DNA of 64,000 bases from Muricea muricata (GCA_963855995.1 OY979721.1:186001-250000); one strand, 5' to 3'; shown: positions 38,649 to 49,939, numbered from the stretch's first letter. The notes: generated by a model from the letters alone, not told the origin. Numbers and translations are program-made.

Positions 38649-39313
38649 GACCCCGCTCACACGATACCGGCCGACAGAGTTTGAAAACGGTATGAAATTC
38701 TTACATTTAGGGGTTGCGTTCACACGATGCCGGTATGAAATTGTGTGAAACCGTAATGCCAACCGTAAGAGTTTGAAAACGGTATACGTACCGTAAAAGC
38801 TTGAAACCGTAGTGAAATTCAACCGTCAGACTACCGTGTGAACGCCTAACCGTTAGTGTTTCATTACGATTAATACAAAATAATGAAATTAACAAAAGTT
38901 TTTGTTGGATATTATATTCTGTCTATTTTAACTGGTTTGTACAGCACATTGTCAATAAATTTAAGCTTGTTACAAAAACGTTGGGTAGAAATTGAAAAGG
39001 ACGTCGTATTCTCACAGTTTTATTACTGGATACAAAAAAAAAACGAAAAGGAAAAAAAGAGAAGACAACGCCGATTCTGGTCGATGCCAGGACGAACTTC
39101 TTCTTGGTGGCAGAGTTTTAGAAATAACCTTGTTGTGGAAGAGCAATGGCGAGAGAATTTCCGACAATTCAACGACTCAAATCCGACATTGATCCGGTTT
39201 CGTGTGAACGCAACACCAAAACGCGATATCACTCTACCGGTATCGTGTGAACAGTTGAAAACCTAATGATTTTTACCAGCAGAGTCACATACCGGCATCG
39301 TGTGAACGGGGTC
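38649..39313 (+). mobile_element. PIF/Harbinger element, internally deleted (665 bp)
   Basis: Terminal inverted repeats GACCCCG(C/T)TCACACGAT(A/G)CCGG are flanked by TTA at 38646-38648 and 39314-39316, the 3 bp target duplication of PIF/Harbinger. The subterminal regions repeat CGTGTGAACG and ACCGTA motifs. The middle retains a piece of the transposase gene, so this is a deletion derivative rather than an unrelated MITE. Confidence 0.8.
38883..39266 (+). pseudogene. PIF/Harbinger transposase N-terminal remnant
   Basis: A 127-codon frame. A hydrophobic start and basic stretch (KKKNEKEKKRRQRR) lead into FWSMPGRTSSWWQSFRN and EEQWRENFR, which resembles the conserved N-terminal region of Harbinger transposases (W.RPGRT..WW and E.WRENFRM). 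Homology stops at NFR and the frame runs into terminal-repeat sequence, so the whole DDE nuclease domain is deleted. It cannot be a working transposase; if expressed it would be a short DNA-binding fragment. Confidence 0.65.
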
Positions 39314-39769
39314 TTAAACAGAGGAGAAACGAAACTAGCTGTTAACTACATGGCGCAAAATGTTTATCAGTTATCCAGTGCAACTTACCTGAGTGTACGG
39401 ATTTCTTCCATTAAGGGCAACTCGGCAATTCTGACATAAATGTCGTTTGTAGTCTGATCATATCTTTCGTACATTGACAACACAACCTCCTTCGCAGCCT
39501 CGTCAAAAATCTTCAACATTTCTGCTGGTGCTTCGGGTAAGAAATAGCCCAAAACTTGCAGAGGTTGTTCACACGCGAGAACATTGTAGTCAGTTACGAG
39601 AGTCTGAAGGTTTCCTGGAAGAAAAAAGATGTGGGCCTTTAAAATTTCGTACAAATTTCATAGAGAACTCTAAGGCCATATATAAAATACGTTTGATGAT
39701 TCTAAGCATTAGCTATAATCCCTAAAGCCCCGTACGGACAAGCAAGTTGTCCTTGACAAGTTTTATTTG

Positions 39770-40210
39770 CTCGTGTGTACGTGAAAAAACTGACAACTTT
39801 TCCTTGACAAGGAGCCTGGTTTAAAAGCTAGTCGTACCAGCTTTTCACCAAGGAAACTTGCTCGTGTGTACGTGCAACAAGGAACACTTGACAAGGAAAT
39901 TGTTTGTTTACGTACTTAAATCATGCGGCCTCGTAAAAGTTGTCAAGGAAAAATATTGTCAAATTACGCGTACACAGGAACAAATAAAGCCTGTCAAGGA
40001 AAAATTGTTTGTCGTGCAGACGCGTAAGAGAACTCGTCAAGAAACTTGTCAATGTATTTTCTCGTGTGAACGCGAAAAAATGACAATTTTTCCTTGACAA
40101 GGAGCCTGGTTTAAAGCTAGTCGTACCAGCTTTTCAGCAAGGAAACTTAATCGTGTGTGCGTGCAAAAAGGGAATTTTTGTGTACGTACTTAATTCATGC
40201 GGCCTTTACA
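39770..40210. repeat. Partial tandem duplication of an unknown element, offset 290 bp
   Basis: TCCTTGACAAGGAGCCTGGT and the following TAGTCGTACCAGCTTTTCA occur at about 39800 and 40089. TGTCAAGGAAAA and CGTGTGTACGTG motifs recur throughout in both orientations. The style resembles subterminal repeats of a DNA transposon whose ends were not found. It sits in an intron of the MCM2 remnant. Confidence 0.6.
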
Positions 40211-40310
40211 TTCAAGATAATGTTCAAAATTTACAATGACGATCATATTGACATTAAGGGACTACACTGAATTGCAAAGTATCATATACAGAACCGACCT
40301 CACCACCTAT

Positions 40311-40385
40311 CTCTCAGCGGGTTAAGCACTGGGCTAGCATTTCAAAGGTTATAATAGTTCTCATTCCTCGTGAGCCAGGCACAAT
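40311..40385 (+). repeat. Possible tRNA-like SINE fragment
   Basis: CTCTCAGCGGGTTAAGCACT resembles an A-box region, and AGTTCTCATTCC is a poor B box about 55 bp later. Confidence 0.3.
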
Positions 40386-40832
40386 TTCTGATTAACAAGT
40401 GTACCGTATCGTAACTTGTATCCCGGTATCAACAGCCATACCTTCACACATCAATTTGATTGTGTCTCTGTACACACTCTTGCCATGATGATCCACAAAT
40501 GTCTTTACAAATAGTTTGAATCTGTTTTTGATTTCATTTCTCGGCGCCTGCAGACACACCCACTCTTGTATGGTGTGTCCCTTCATATCCCACAATTCTC
40601 TACACTTTCTACCATGTCATTGCCTAGGTCAATGTCACCCTGGGCATGTCATCTTCATCAGTTTCATCTGAGGAAAAATATATAAATAGTTTCTAACTTG
40701 TTTAAGTTTAGAACACAAGAAAATGGACTGGTGATATCACATGCCTTTTGATGTATGACTATTTAGCGATTAGTCGTCCAAGGCGAGGTAATTACAAGCC
40801 TATATTCACCTCGCCTGAGGCAACTAATTGTT

Positions 40833-40993
40833 TTAGTATAAATTTCCCTTTAGAAAAATTAACTTCAAATTCATAACTGTATACAAAAGCAAAAAGCAAT
40901 AGTCACTGGTCAGTGACTATCACTTCCGAGAAAGCAAATCTTGACCAATCAGAATGCAGGAAAATCAATAGTCACCTGGAAATTTATACTGAA
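40833..40993. repeat. Small foldback element
   Basis: Ends TTAGTATAAATTTCC and GGAAATTTATACTGAA are inverted copies. Inside is a perfect hairpin, ATAGTCACTG-GT-CAGTGACTAT (40899-40920), and a further GTCAC copy. A separate inverted pair, AGGCGAGGT and ACCTCGCCT, lies just left at about 40779-40815. Confidence 0.5.
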
Positions 40994-41699
40994 CAGAAAT
41001 AGATCACATCAAATCCCAACAAGCACAACCTAAAAATGTGCTTCTAAAGGAGCTTCTAAATGCAATTTGAACCCATACGAAAAAGTATTTCAAGTCAATG
41101 CTCTGTCAAAAGTCAGCACTTTTCTCCCACAGGGAAAATTGTCAGGTCGGCTACGCAATACTGGCTTAATGTGGTGTGGCTGTCTGCCATTTTGCCAAAA
41201 AATAAATGAACAAACTGTATAGTACCATAACGAAGTCCTCGTCTCAGTCTTCCAGATGTTAAAGCCTCCTGTCTGTCTCTCCTTCCCATCACTTTCTCAG
41301 CTTCTTGTCGAGCCCCAATGTCCATCTGATCATATTCTTCATCATCAAGTGCTGTTAGGTCACACATCAAGTCGAGGGATTGCACGATAGTCACTAGAAA
41401 GAGAAAAAAAAATTGTTTTTTAAGTTCATAAACAATTTGTAAAATGAACTTGACAAATAAACATACTCTTCCATATTGTCTCCCATCAAATCAATTCCAT
41501 CGTCGGCCTCGTCTTCCACACCACTTTAATCATTTCCCAAAATAGCATCTGACTAATCCTCAAGTGGAGCCAAATGCCGAGCAGGACTGGTCGTCAACGC
41601 ATCTGTTCGATCATAACGTACATCATCTTGGGGGTCTCGGCTTGGACTGGTTGCGATAGTGCTTGACGAATCCTCCTTAAATGAAAAGGCAACATTATA

Positions 41700-43983
41700 A
41701 CACAAGGAAAATATACCAACACAAAAAAAAGATGGCTGACATATTTATACAGATGAGAATAAGCAGTCAAGAAGGGCATAGTTAATAGAGCTATAAGGTT
41801 TGGAAACTCATTACAACTACAATACAAGTCATTATCCATGTTTTTGTTCTGATTTATGCAGAAATAAGGTCCTTCATCATCACATGCATATTGTAATTAG
41901 ACCTAACGAACCAATAACAATGTTTTAGAAAAGTTAGCCACCTGCAACTTGAACAATAGGGTAATTCAAGAATTGCTATTGGTAGATTTGGTAAAAACAC
42001 ACTACACATGTGACGATGAAAAACCATATTTTGCATAAACGTTGACCAACATAGATAATGAGTTACATAGTTATTCTAATAAGTTTTACTCAATTAACTA
42101 CGAGAAGGGGATGGAAGTAGTCATTAGGGCAATATTAAAAATCCTCTCAATATGTTTGAAGCTGGAAACTGCACAGTGGCATCACTAATATGCGCTTGGA
42201 CGGGGCACACTGGGTGATCTCCAGCCACAAAAGCCTTAAGGGAGGGCCCTGGTATTGTCATTTTTCAAGACAAAAGCTGACATTGCTGACGTATAGTGCC
42301 TCACATTCTTCAAGCAAACACAAGTGCCAAAAAATGGGAGAACGACAAACAAACAATGATTTTGGCAACAGGAGATGTATTTTGGTAAGTTCAATTTCTC
42401 ACTTTACTGACTAATGAATATCAAAACAATTTTGACATAATTCTGTGACATCTTCCCCTCCAAAAGTCCAGGGAAATGAAATTTCACCATTTCTAGTTTG
42501 TAGTAGGGCAGGGGGGGTTCACAAATTTTGAACCAGGGGCCTGTGGCCATGATGGTAAAGCACTGAAACTGCAATACACATACAGGTAAAGATTGAGTCC
42601 AAGGTGACAATTAATGGATGCATAATCACCATCGCACACTGTAATATTTCTAGGACATACAAGATGTTAATCAGGAAAAATTGCCTGATATGTAAAGAAG
42701 ACATCAGCAAAACGTAATTACTGTAGGTACATATTTGCCAATTCAACATCTCTTAAGAGGAGAATTTTCAATGCAAGTTGCAAGAAATTTTGCAGCACGT
42801 GACAACATCTTGATATTATTGAACAGACTTGATCTACATTAAGTTATCTGTAGTGGCACGGCTTGCAACAGCTTACTGACAACAGACTTGTTGCAAGTTG
42901 ATTGTCAAAACTTGTTATCCACAGGCTTGCTGCAAGTTGTTTCAACAAGTTGGAAGAAGTCTGCAGATGGCAAGTTGCAACAAGCTCGTTTTGAAGAAAT
43001 CAACAAGTTTGTTACAACTTGTCGACATTTTTTAACAAGGAGGTAAAACTAACAACCTGCAAGAATGCTGTGAAAAAATAAGTACTCATAATTGTGATGC
43101 ATTCTGCAACTGAAATTGTGTATTTATCATGATTTTCAACATTCAACAGGTATTGAGTCCATACCTGTTAAAGGCTTGATGGTCTAATAACTAAAAGCTC
43201 ACAATAAATATTTTCAGTCACAGCTGAATGCGGAGAATAGTTATTGCTTTCTTTAAGGAATTCATAATTATAGTATTTTGAGGGATTTAAATACACAAGC
43301 CATATGTCAAACATTGGCTACACAACTTTACAATTGTCTAATGTTTTGATGAACTTCACCGTCATTTTGAACCAAAAACAAAGTTAAATGAGGCATATAA
43401 TTTGCTGACAAATAACAACAAGTACTCTTGATATAATATTGAAGAATACAACACATGGAATACAATTGACCTACAACATGTCAAAAGCGGCAGTGAAATA
43501 TCGTATTGTGAAAGGCAAAACTCTTCAAAATTCATCACTAAACAACCATAGCTACTTCCAACATGTTTATTTACTTCAAATATAGTAAAATACCAAACTT
43601 ACAGCCATTATTTTGCGTTTTTCCTCGCGTAGAAATATTGCCAATCGTCCCTTGCTCACTTCCCGTGCACATGCCGCTGCGAGCTGTTCACGTGATCAAA
43701 ACTTCTCGGGCTTTTCCACTGGCCTCCAAATTAAATCAACTCACTTGCTCGATTACTTGGATCCCGAACTGGATCCATTCAGCCACTAAATTGACTAGAA
43801 CTCGCCCTAGAATCACGGAATATCATAGATCACGTCCGAAAATCTGAGTTTTCAAAATCCTAAAACGGAAAAACAAGGTGTCCGATTATAAACACGCAAT
43901 GCACACGCGCAGATCAATTAGAATATAATTACTGACGCTCATAATAACCTCTTGTTCTCACTCTGCATTATATGACAGAATCA
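41700..43983. other. Gene-free stretch with a CAAGTTG-rich block
   Basis: No gene recognised. Around 42880-43025, short words such as TTGCAAGTTG, CAACAAGTTG and ACAACTTG occur repeatedly in both orientations, which looks like a decayed repeat. The far right (43600-43900) is richer in GC and could hold the lost first exon of MCM2, but no reading frame could be assigned. Confidence 0.4.
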
Positions 43984-43987
43984 TTAA

Positions 43988-46790
43988 GGTGGTCATTCCC
44001 CTTTAAAGCATTTTTTTTTATTTTACAAGGTACAGACTCAGCAAAAACATTTTTTTAAGGGGCACAGTGATAAAAATCAAAATCTAAAAAAAATTTTCAG
44101 GTTACTCATTAATTACACTAATTATCCAATATGGCCGCCCGCTAATTAGCCAAAAAATGGCGTCGCATGAAACATGATACCACACACACCGTTAATCAGA
44201 AGAACATAAATGACATATATTTTGAAAGCTTATAACATGATCTAGTAACTGACCATCTTTATTTTCACTTTAAAACATTTTTGCAAAAAATTTGGTAAAA
44301 AATCTGCACATTAGGAAAAAACAGGGATTTTTTACAGCTAATTAGGTAATTAAACCTCATTTATACATTACTAATGAAAAATATGAAAAATTAAAAATGG
44401 TCAGTTACTAGATAATGTTAAAAGCCATAAACATACCAAGTTTCAACCTTTTACACTAAATATTCAGAAAGATATGCTGTCACAAAGATTAACTGAAATG
44501 AGAAAACTGTGAAATTGAGAAAATAGTACTTTAATGTTTTGTTCTGGTTTATATAGTCTCTAGAAAGCACCTGCTTCATAGGTAACACCTTCTTGGTCTT
44601 CTGTAGTGTCTATATAGTGTTTTCTTTGGTGCCTCAGTATCTTTCTTCTCTTCTTCACTTGTTCTGAGCTCTTTTTTGCCGACAGTTTTATCCTCGAGTT
44701 GTCACATTCCTCCGAGGCTTTACCAGTGAAAATACCAGGAGTTACATCAAGGTCCTGAAATAACTTCAAGAAGGAAATGTCACCATCATTAAACTTAAGA
44801 ATAGCCAGGTAGGTGGCAAGAGCCACAGTTTCTTGCTCAACATAAGTAGACTTAGGGCATCTGTCCCAGATGAGCCTGTTCAGACACTCGTTAACATTTT
44901 GTGTCAAGCCATGAGTACATTTACTTAGCAGTTCAGATTTGCTAAGGTCTTTGTATACTGGCTTGATCATATCAACAATACAGCTTGGTATTCCATTTTT
45001 ATGTTTATATTCTTCCTTGTCTCTCTTATATCCACACCAACTGTCCTTTCCTTCTGGGCAGAGATGATGCTGTGGATTCTCGGCAGTTGATGCAACATGG
45101 TAAAGAGACGCTTCTATGGACTTGGCCATTTTACCAACATCATCAAGGTTTTCCCTGATTGCCAAGCCATAATAGTTTTGCAACACATCAATTTTACTGT
45201 CAGTCAGCCTACCTTTACCAGCCAAACCTTTCCCATCAGCCAATTTCACTCCTTTGTTCGAACTCTTCAGTTTGCGTAGACGACTTCCAACCCTTTTTTG
45301 AACATGGCCGATACACTCTAATTTGTTTGGAATAGAATCCTCTCCATATGGCTGGCTTTCAACAATACTGTTATAGGTTGAGGAGTCCCCATCTCCAAGC
45401 ATGTTCATATATTTCAGCCCTCTCGTAGCCACCGACCTTTTAAAAATCCGAACGGCACCAGTTGTCTCCATACTGCCAGCGCTTCCTTCATGATTGATCT
45501 TGCATTCATGGGATGCTTTCCATGCATTGTAGCCTGGGTCATTAATCTTTTCCCCCCACTTTTGGCATTCTTGGCACTTGTCTGACAACACTTCCACATC
45601 CAGGCATTTCTTCGTATCCAAGGAGATCACAGTAACAATCCCATTATGGGACGAATATCCTCGCTTCTGCCAAGTACCGTCGATCGACACTCCACATTCA
45701 CCATCATCATTTGCTATTTCATCTCTGACTTGATAGGCATTGTTGATCATACTATCAGAAGCCAACTTCTTTACAGCAGGCAAAACCTTTTCATTTTGGA
45801 TCTTTGTGAAGACACGACGGGTTAGTGGAGGAGGCATGTTCATGACCTTGTTGAAGGTAGTCATGGCATTATGCCCTTTGCCAATTTCCCTGAAAGCTAA
45901 GACTGTTCTTACATTCATTTCATAAGAATGACCTTGTTTCTTTGAAGTATTAAAAGAATACTCCCAATCACACTCCATACTTTCACATTGTAACACGAGG
46001 TAATTGGAATATCCACATTTCTTTTTCATGTCAGCATGTGACTTTATATCACATCCACAATCAGGGCACTTCAAAACATTGTCAAATACATTGCATAGTA
46101 TGGATAAGTCCATTAAAATAGTTCCTTCTTTTACAGTACTATCAATGTTTTCCGTCATACCACGAAGCAATTCTGTATTCTGGCTGATTTTTTTCGCAGA
46201 AGGTCCACGATCTTTGTAGCTTGGGCCGCCATCTTGGATTATATTCTTCTTCCTTGACGGTGGTATCTTCTTCTTTTTTCTTGCTCTATTTTTCGAGTTC
46301 CCCATCTATTCACTCTGAATTACACTCAGAACAACCTTAGGAATGTAATTCTACACTGTAACAACAATATTTCAACTTATAAACGCGAAAAAAACAGCAA
46401 TTTTCTGACACAATTTTTTACACAGCTCGCCACAAATCGACCTCGAGTTTGAGAAGTCAGCGCGTTGCTATGCCTACGAAAATGAACCAATCACAAAGAG
46501 ATCTACTGGCATAGCTTTAAATAACATACATCAAAAGTTTAATTCAAAAAAATACGCTTTGTCAGTGAAATAATCAAGCAAATTTGGAAGGAAAACGCGT
46601 TGCTATGGCGTTGCTATGGGGAAATTTTTTAAATAGGGCTTCTTAAACACCTATTTTCTCACAAATATGCATTTTTTCAACAAAACAAGCCATGTTATCT
46701 TAAAGTATAATACTTAAAGTACCTAAATATATAAATTTTAAAAATTTGATTTTTTTTTCAAAAATTACATTTTAAAGGGGAATGACTACC
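43988..46790 (-). mobile_element. Kolobok-type DNA transposon, copy 2 (2803 bp)
   Basis: Same length and orientation as copy 1, at an offset of 10167 bp, with TTAA at 43984-43987 and 46791-46794. By eye only two differences from copy 1 were found: C at 44477 (T at 34310) and T at 45405 (C at 35238). The flanks are unrelated to those of copy 1. Two separate transpositions from a common recent source are therefore more likely than a segmental duplication. Confidence 0.9.
44560..46305 (-). CDS. Kolobok transposase (Mutator-like DDE domain), copy 2
   Basis: 581 residues, identical to copy 1 except Asn for Asp at residue 301, four residues before the GDGD motif that holds the presumed second catalytic aspartate. 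All other landmarks are kept: D209 in SIDG, the Cys/His insert 244-272, D305/D307, E473 in VNECLN, and basic termini. The intact frame in both copies implies recent activity. Whether the change at 301 affects function cannot be told from sequence. Confidence 0.88.
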   Translation of the reverse strand: MGNSKNRARKKKKIPPSRKKNIIQDGGPSYKDRGPSAKKISQNTELLRGMTENIDSTVKEGTILMDLSILCNVFDNVLKCPDCGCDIKSHADMKKKCGYSNYLVLQCESMECDWEYSFNTSKKQGHSYEMNVRTVLAFREIGKGHNAMTTFNKVMNMPPPLTRRVFTKIQNEKVLPAVKKLASDSMINNAYQVRDEIANDDGECGVSIDGTWQKRGYSSHNGIVTVISLDTKKCLDVEVLSDKCQECQKWGEKINDPGYNAWKASHECKINHEGSAGSMETTGAVRIFKRSVATRGLKYMNMLGDGDSSTYNSIVESQPYGEDSIPNKLECIGHVQKRVGSRLRKLKSSNKGVKLADGKGLAGKGRLTDSKIDVLQNYYGLAIRENLDDVGKMAKSIEASLYHVASTAENPQHHLCPEGKDSWCGYKRDKEEYKHKNGIPSCIVDMIKPVYKDLSKSELLSKCTHGLTQNVNECLNRLIWDRCPKSTYVEQETVALATYLAILKFNDGDISFLKLFQDLDVTPGIFTGKASEECDNSRIKLSAKKSSEQVKKRRKILRHQRKHYIDTTEDQEGVTYEAGAF

Positions 46791-46794
46791 TTAA

Positions 46795-47039
46795 TAGGGT
46801 TAGATTCTTAGGAAAAACGGGAGCGGTCTTTTTTGATTGTAGGGAAATTACCAGGGGTAAATAATATACGCGCTAAATGCCACACTGCAATATGAAAATT
46901 ATTGCAGCCAGCTCCGTAAAGGCGTTTTATCTTATATATTGAAGAGTGAAAATAAGCGCCACAAAAACACAGTTTCACACAATACAATAAGCACTACAAA
47001 TCTTTAATAGCTAATAACTAATTGGATTTATTATACACG
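46795..47039. other. Short gene-free gap
   Basis: Nothing recognised. Confidence 0.3.
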
Positions 47040-47333
47040 CTACGTTGGTAAATACAAAATAGCAGTCATATTCCATAGACGGTAAACTTTAAAATCAGAT
47101 TTGTACGAAACAACTATCTTGGTGGAATCTGTCTGAATAACAATTAGCTGATCACAGCCAGACTTTACTTTATTAAAATTTTCTTTAACGTCTGTCTTGG
47201 TTTTACATTCTGCACTCGTTGCAACCTCACGCGAAACACTTCTGAACGATCTTTTTGAACGATCTTCGAAACACTTTCTGGCGATCTTTTTGCACTCTTC
47301 ATCCATGTTAGCCTCACAAAAACTACCTTGCAA
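47040..47333 (-). CDS. Hypothetical small open frame
   Basis: 97 codons, or 88 from the internal Met (MDEECKKIARKCFE). It is rich in Lys and Glu in the first half and has a beta-like stretch (QLIVIQTDSTKIVVSYK) in the second. No family was recognised. It lies head-to-head with the AMDHD1 remnant, about 110 bp apart, so it could be the first exon of a divergent gene. It could equally be a chance frame. Confidence 0.2.
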   Translation of the reverse strand: MQGSFCEANMDEECKKIARKCFEDRSKRSFRSVSREVATSAECKTKTDVKENFNKVKSGCDQLIVIQTDSTKIVVSYKSDFKVYRLWNMTAILYLPT

Positions 47334-47447
47334 TAGTTGACTTGCTTTTCTTTTTAGTGAAGACGAGGTGCATTATAGGAACTGCCATGCGAGAAAGTGC
47401 TTAAAGGAACTGCCATGAATAATGTGCGCATATTGACTGGGCCAGTT

Positions 47448-48589
47448 AGCATGGTAGTAAACTCTGAGGGGAACATTGCATAATTGCTGAAGATTCTATA
47501 GCCGTTTCTCAGAAATTTGAAGAGAAAGAATTCGCAACGATCTTAGAAGCAACGGACTGTTGTGTTATGCCAGGTAAGGATACGTCATATAGAACAGGGC
47601 TAGAGTAAAGATTATGGTACTCCGATAGTACTTGAAACTGATAACAATTATAGCAAAATAACTGTACATCATTTCTGGCAAAGCAATTTGTATTATTCTT
47701 AAAGGTTGCATTATTCTCTGGATTTTTCAGGTTTGGTTGATGCTCACACTCACCCTGTTTTTGCAGGGGATAGAGTATATGAATTTGCAATGAAGGTAAG
47801 TCTACTCCAACCCCAAATTTCTAACCATGAGAAACACAACTGTTACGATAGATAGTAATGCTATTTCACGATGGCAGCGTTATCTCAGTCATTAAATTAG
47901 ACCAAAACTGTGCTGTATGGTGAAAAGGTGTGCCCATTTGCCACTGATGACCATATGGCTGGGTTTCAGCCACATGATGGTATTATAATGCTTGGTGCTT
48001 AACTTCAAATAGAAACACCATTATTGGATCAAGTTAAGTATCTATCATTGGTATTGACCTTGTGTTTGGTAGCACATATGTACCATTGAAAGGCTTTTGC
48101 TCACTTCCATAAGGCATAAAGCTGCATGCCACCAAGCATTGCCCTTGAGTGAACCCCCCTTCACACTGCACCATTAATTCATCCCATCAGCAATGAAATT
48201 ACCGCATGTGCTTGAATCAATATTGTAAACATTTATAATAACTTCCACTAGTTCTATTAATGCCACTGGTAATGCATCTGGCGTGTGTGACATTTAGTAT
48301 GACCATGAATGAAGCACTTGTGGCCAGTACAATCAACGCTGCTGCGTCAATAAAGAGATCTCATTCTCATGGATCATTGGAGATTGGCAAATTTGCTGAT
48401 ATGCTGATTCTGGACTGCCCGAGGTAAAATATGTCAAAGTAAGGGCAATGTTTGAAACATGCCTTCTTTAATCAATATTTTTTTATGTTTTCTAGATGGA
48501 AACATTTAATTTACCAGTTTGGTGGACATGATCATGTGATAAAACATGTGATTAAGAAGGGACAACTCGTACATTCTCATAAAGACTAA
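47448..48589 (+). pseudogene. AMDHD1: Imidazolonepropionase (AMDHD1/HutI family), internally deleted
   Basis: Exon remnants: about 47448-47573 (MVVNSEGNIA, then KFEEKEFATILEATDCCVMPG), 47731-47795 (GLVDAHTHPVFAGDRVYEFAMK), about 48252-48423 (LVMHLACV, MNEALVASTINAA, HGSLEIGKFADMLIL) and 48496-48589 (WKHLIYQFGGHDHVIKHVIK, then stop). The enzyme hydrolyses 4-imidazolone-5-propanoate in histidine breakdown. The DAHTH metal motif is present. The roughly 250 residues between EFAMK and VMHLACV, including the other metal ligands and the catalytic core, are missing; only 456 bp separate these exons. A frameshift follows GNIA in the first exon (TAA in frame). Borders 47573/47731 and 48423/48496 are GT-AG and in phase. 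This is an unprocessed, non-functional copy. Confidence 0.85.
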
Positions 48590-49353
48590 TAGATTATTTA
48601 TTACTGTTTTTCATCATAGAATTATAATCAAAGACAAGCACACATGAAGTTTGTAAGTTTTAACTTTAATTTTCCATACAAATTAACCCCCCCCCCTCCC
48701 TTATTACCTACAGTATATACTAGATTAACCCACTGCATAAACCCCATTAAAGATGTATAGATATGCATTATAATCGAACACTGTGTTTTGCATTTAAGGA
48801 ATAGAAGTGATTGGAACAGTACTACTGGTATTCAGACTTTAAAGTTTAAGGTGACTCAATAATCTAAATCATGATGCTACATTGCACAATAGGTACTTTG
48901 CTCCATGGAAAATTGCCATAGAATCTTTTATATTGTACATGCAAAGCTAATCAGTTCATTGCATAGCTCTACTGGTTGTCTTCATAAATAGAAAAGTTTT
49001 TTCTCCTACCAATAATATATCCAGAGATAATGTTGTCATGGATAAGGATAACTCCACAGTTTATGCAAATTAAATTATATATAATTTGATTTGAACAGGG
49101 AAAATGATTTCTACATTTAGGCAAACTTTAAAGAAACTTTTTTTTGGAATACAGAGAACAGTGTTATAGTGCTGTGAAATGAACCAATTATGAAGCTATA
49201 GCATTTACTATAAAACATTTCGTAGCGGAGAAAAAATTTTGCTTATCTATAACAGAAATTACGGAAAGCAATATTATAATGGACTTAGAGAAAGTTAGTT
49301 TTTAACCCGTTTAGAAAATGGTATGTTGGATTCAGTCCAGATATATCACGTGA
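48590..49353. other. Gene-free stretch
   Basis: AT-rich. A short C-rich run occurs at about 48688-48698. Nothing else recognised. Confidence 0.4.
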
Positions 49354-49735
49354 TCAGTAGTGGTCATTCACTTTATCACAAGGTTGAGCGAGTAAGATCT
49401 TAGGTGTCACGCTCTGGCCATGGATACAGACATGTATGTTGAGTGCACCAGAATTATTAAAACTACGAGGACAGTAGCAGCACTTGAAGGGCCTCTCATT
49501 CATGTGATCCTCCATATGCTTGCCCAGCTCTGTTCAGATGGTACACACACAATCACAGTACCCGCATGTGCAGTTCTTGCTTGATTTTGAACAGTTATGC
49601 AACAGAAATGTTTCACGGTTGTTAAAACATTTGGCACACTTGGAACAATATGCAGACCCCTCAGATGGCCCCTCATTGTTGGGCAGTTTATACCACTGGT
49701 GTACTAACTTTATCCACTCATAGCTTATTATAACT
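49354..49735 (-). pseudogene. C2H2 zinc-finger gene fragment with an in-frame stop
   Basis: The minus frame reads YCSKCAKCFNNRETFLLHNC, then CTCGYCDCVCTI, a TGA, then ELGKHMEDHMNERPFKCCYC, PRSFNNSGALNIHVCIHG, and a stop at 49354. The linker NERPFKC and the spacing C-x2-C-x12-H-x3-4-H/C are typical of C2H2 fingers, which bind DNA. The internal TGA sits where a sense codon is expected between the second pair of cysteines and its histidines. No start or upstream exon was found. It is most likely the last exon of a decayed zinc-finger gene. Confidence 0.6.
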
Positions 49736-49793
49736 TTTATAAAATTTTGGATATACTAATCACCTTTGCACTGCCACACTGAATGACATTAGA

Positions 49794-49939
49794 CAATTAT
49801 TGAATGAGGTCGAGCAGGATATGAGGAATTATTGAGGTGGAGGTTTGTATTATCCACCAAAGCCAAAGGCTGAGGTAGATAACACAAACCAAGGCCTTAA
49901 TAATTCGTCTTATCCAGCAAGAACCGAATTCAATAATTG
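49794..49939. mobile_element. Foldback MITE
   Basis: The left end is CAATTATTGAATGAGG; the right end, read on the minus strand, is CAATTATTGAATTCGG. Inverted homology continues through GCAGGATATGAGGAATTATT and GTTTGTATTATC. About 146 bp, no coding capacity. Target duplication unclear. Confidence 0.6.

Larger units (their letters stand above)
39389..41675 (-). pseudogene. MCM2: MCM2 replication-licensing helicase, 5' exons only, broken
   Basis: Four exon remnants with GT-AG borders and matching phases: 41467-41675, 41226-41393, 40442-40667 and 39389-39614. Together they cover the acidic N-terminus (TSPARHLAPLED, GDNMEE, DYRAIP, LTALDDEEYDQM) and the start of the N-terminal MCM domain ([54 protein letters not shown]). 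MCM2 is a subunit of the MCM2-7 helicase. The first exon has two in-frame stops (TAG 41553-41555, TAA 41526-41528). The second has a deletion and frameshift after RAIPRLDV. The third has two frameshifts (near 40640 and 40593). Exons for the zinc finger and AAA+ core are missing; a Harbinger element lies just past the last exon. Retained introns show a duplicated, unprocessed copy. Confidence 0.85.

Noticed and set aside
49520..49723. Plus-strand 67-codon frame
   Set aside because: It is the shadow of the minus-strand zinc-finger remnant, which shows a real motif pattern.
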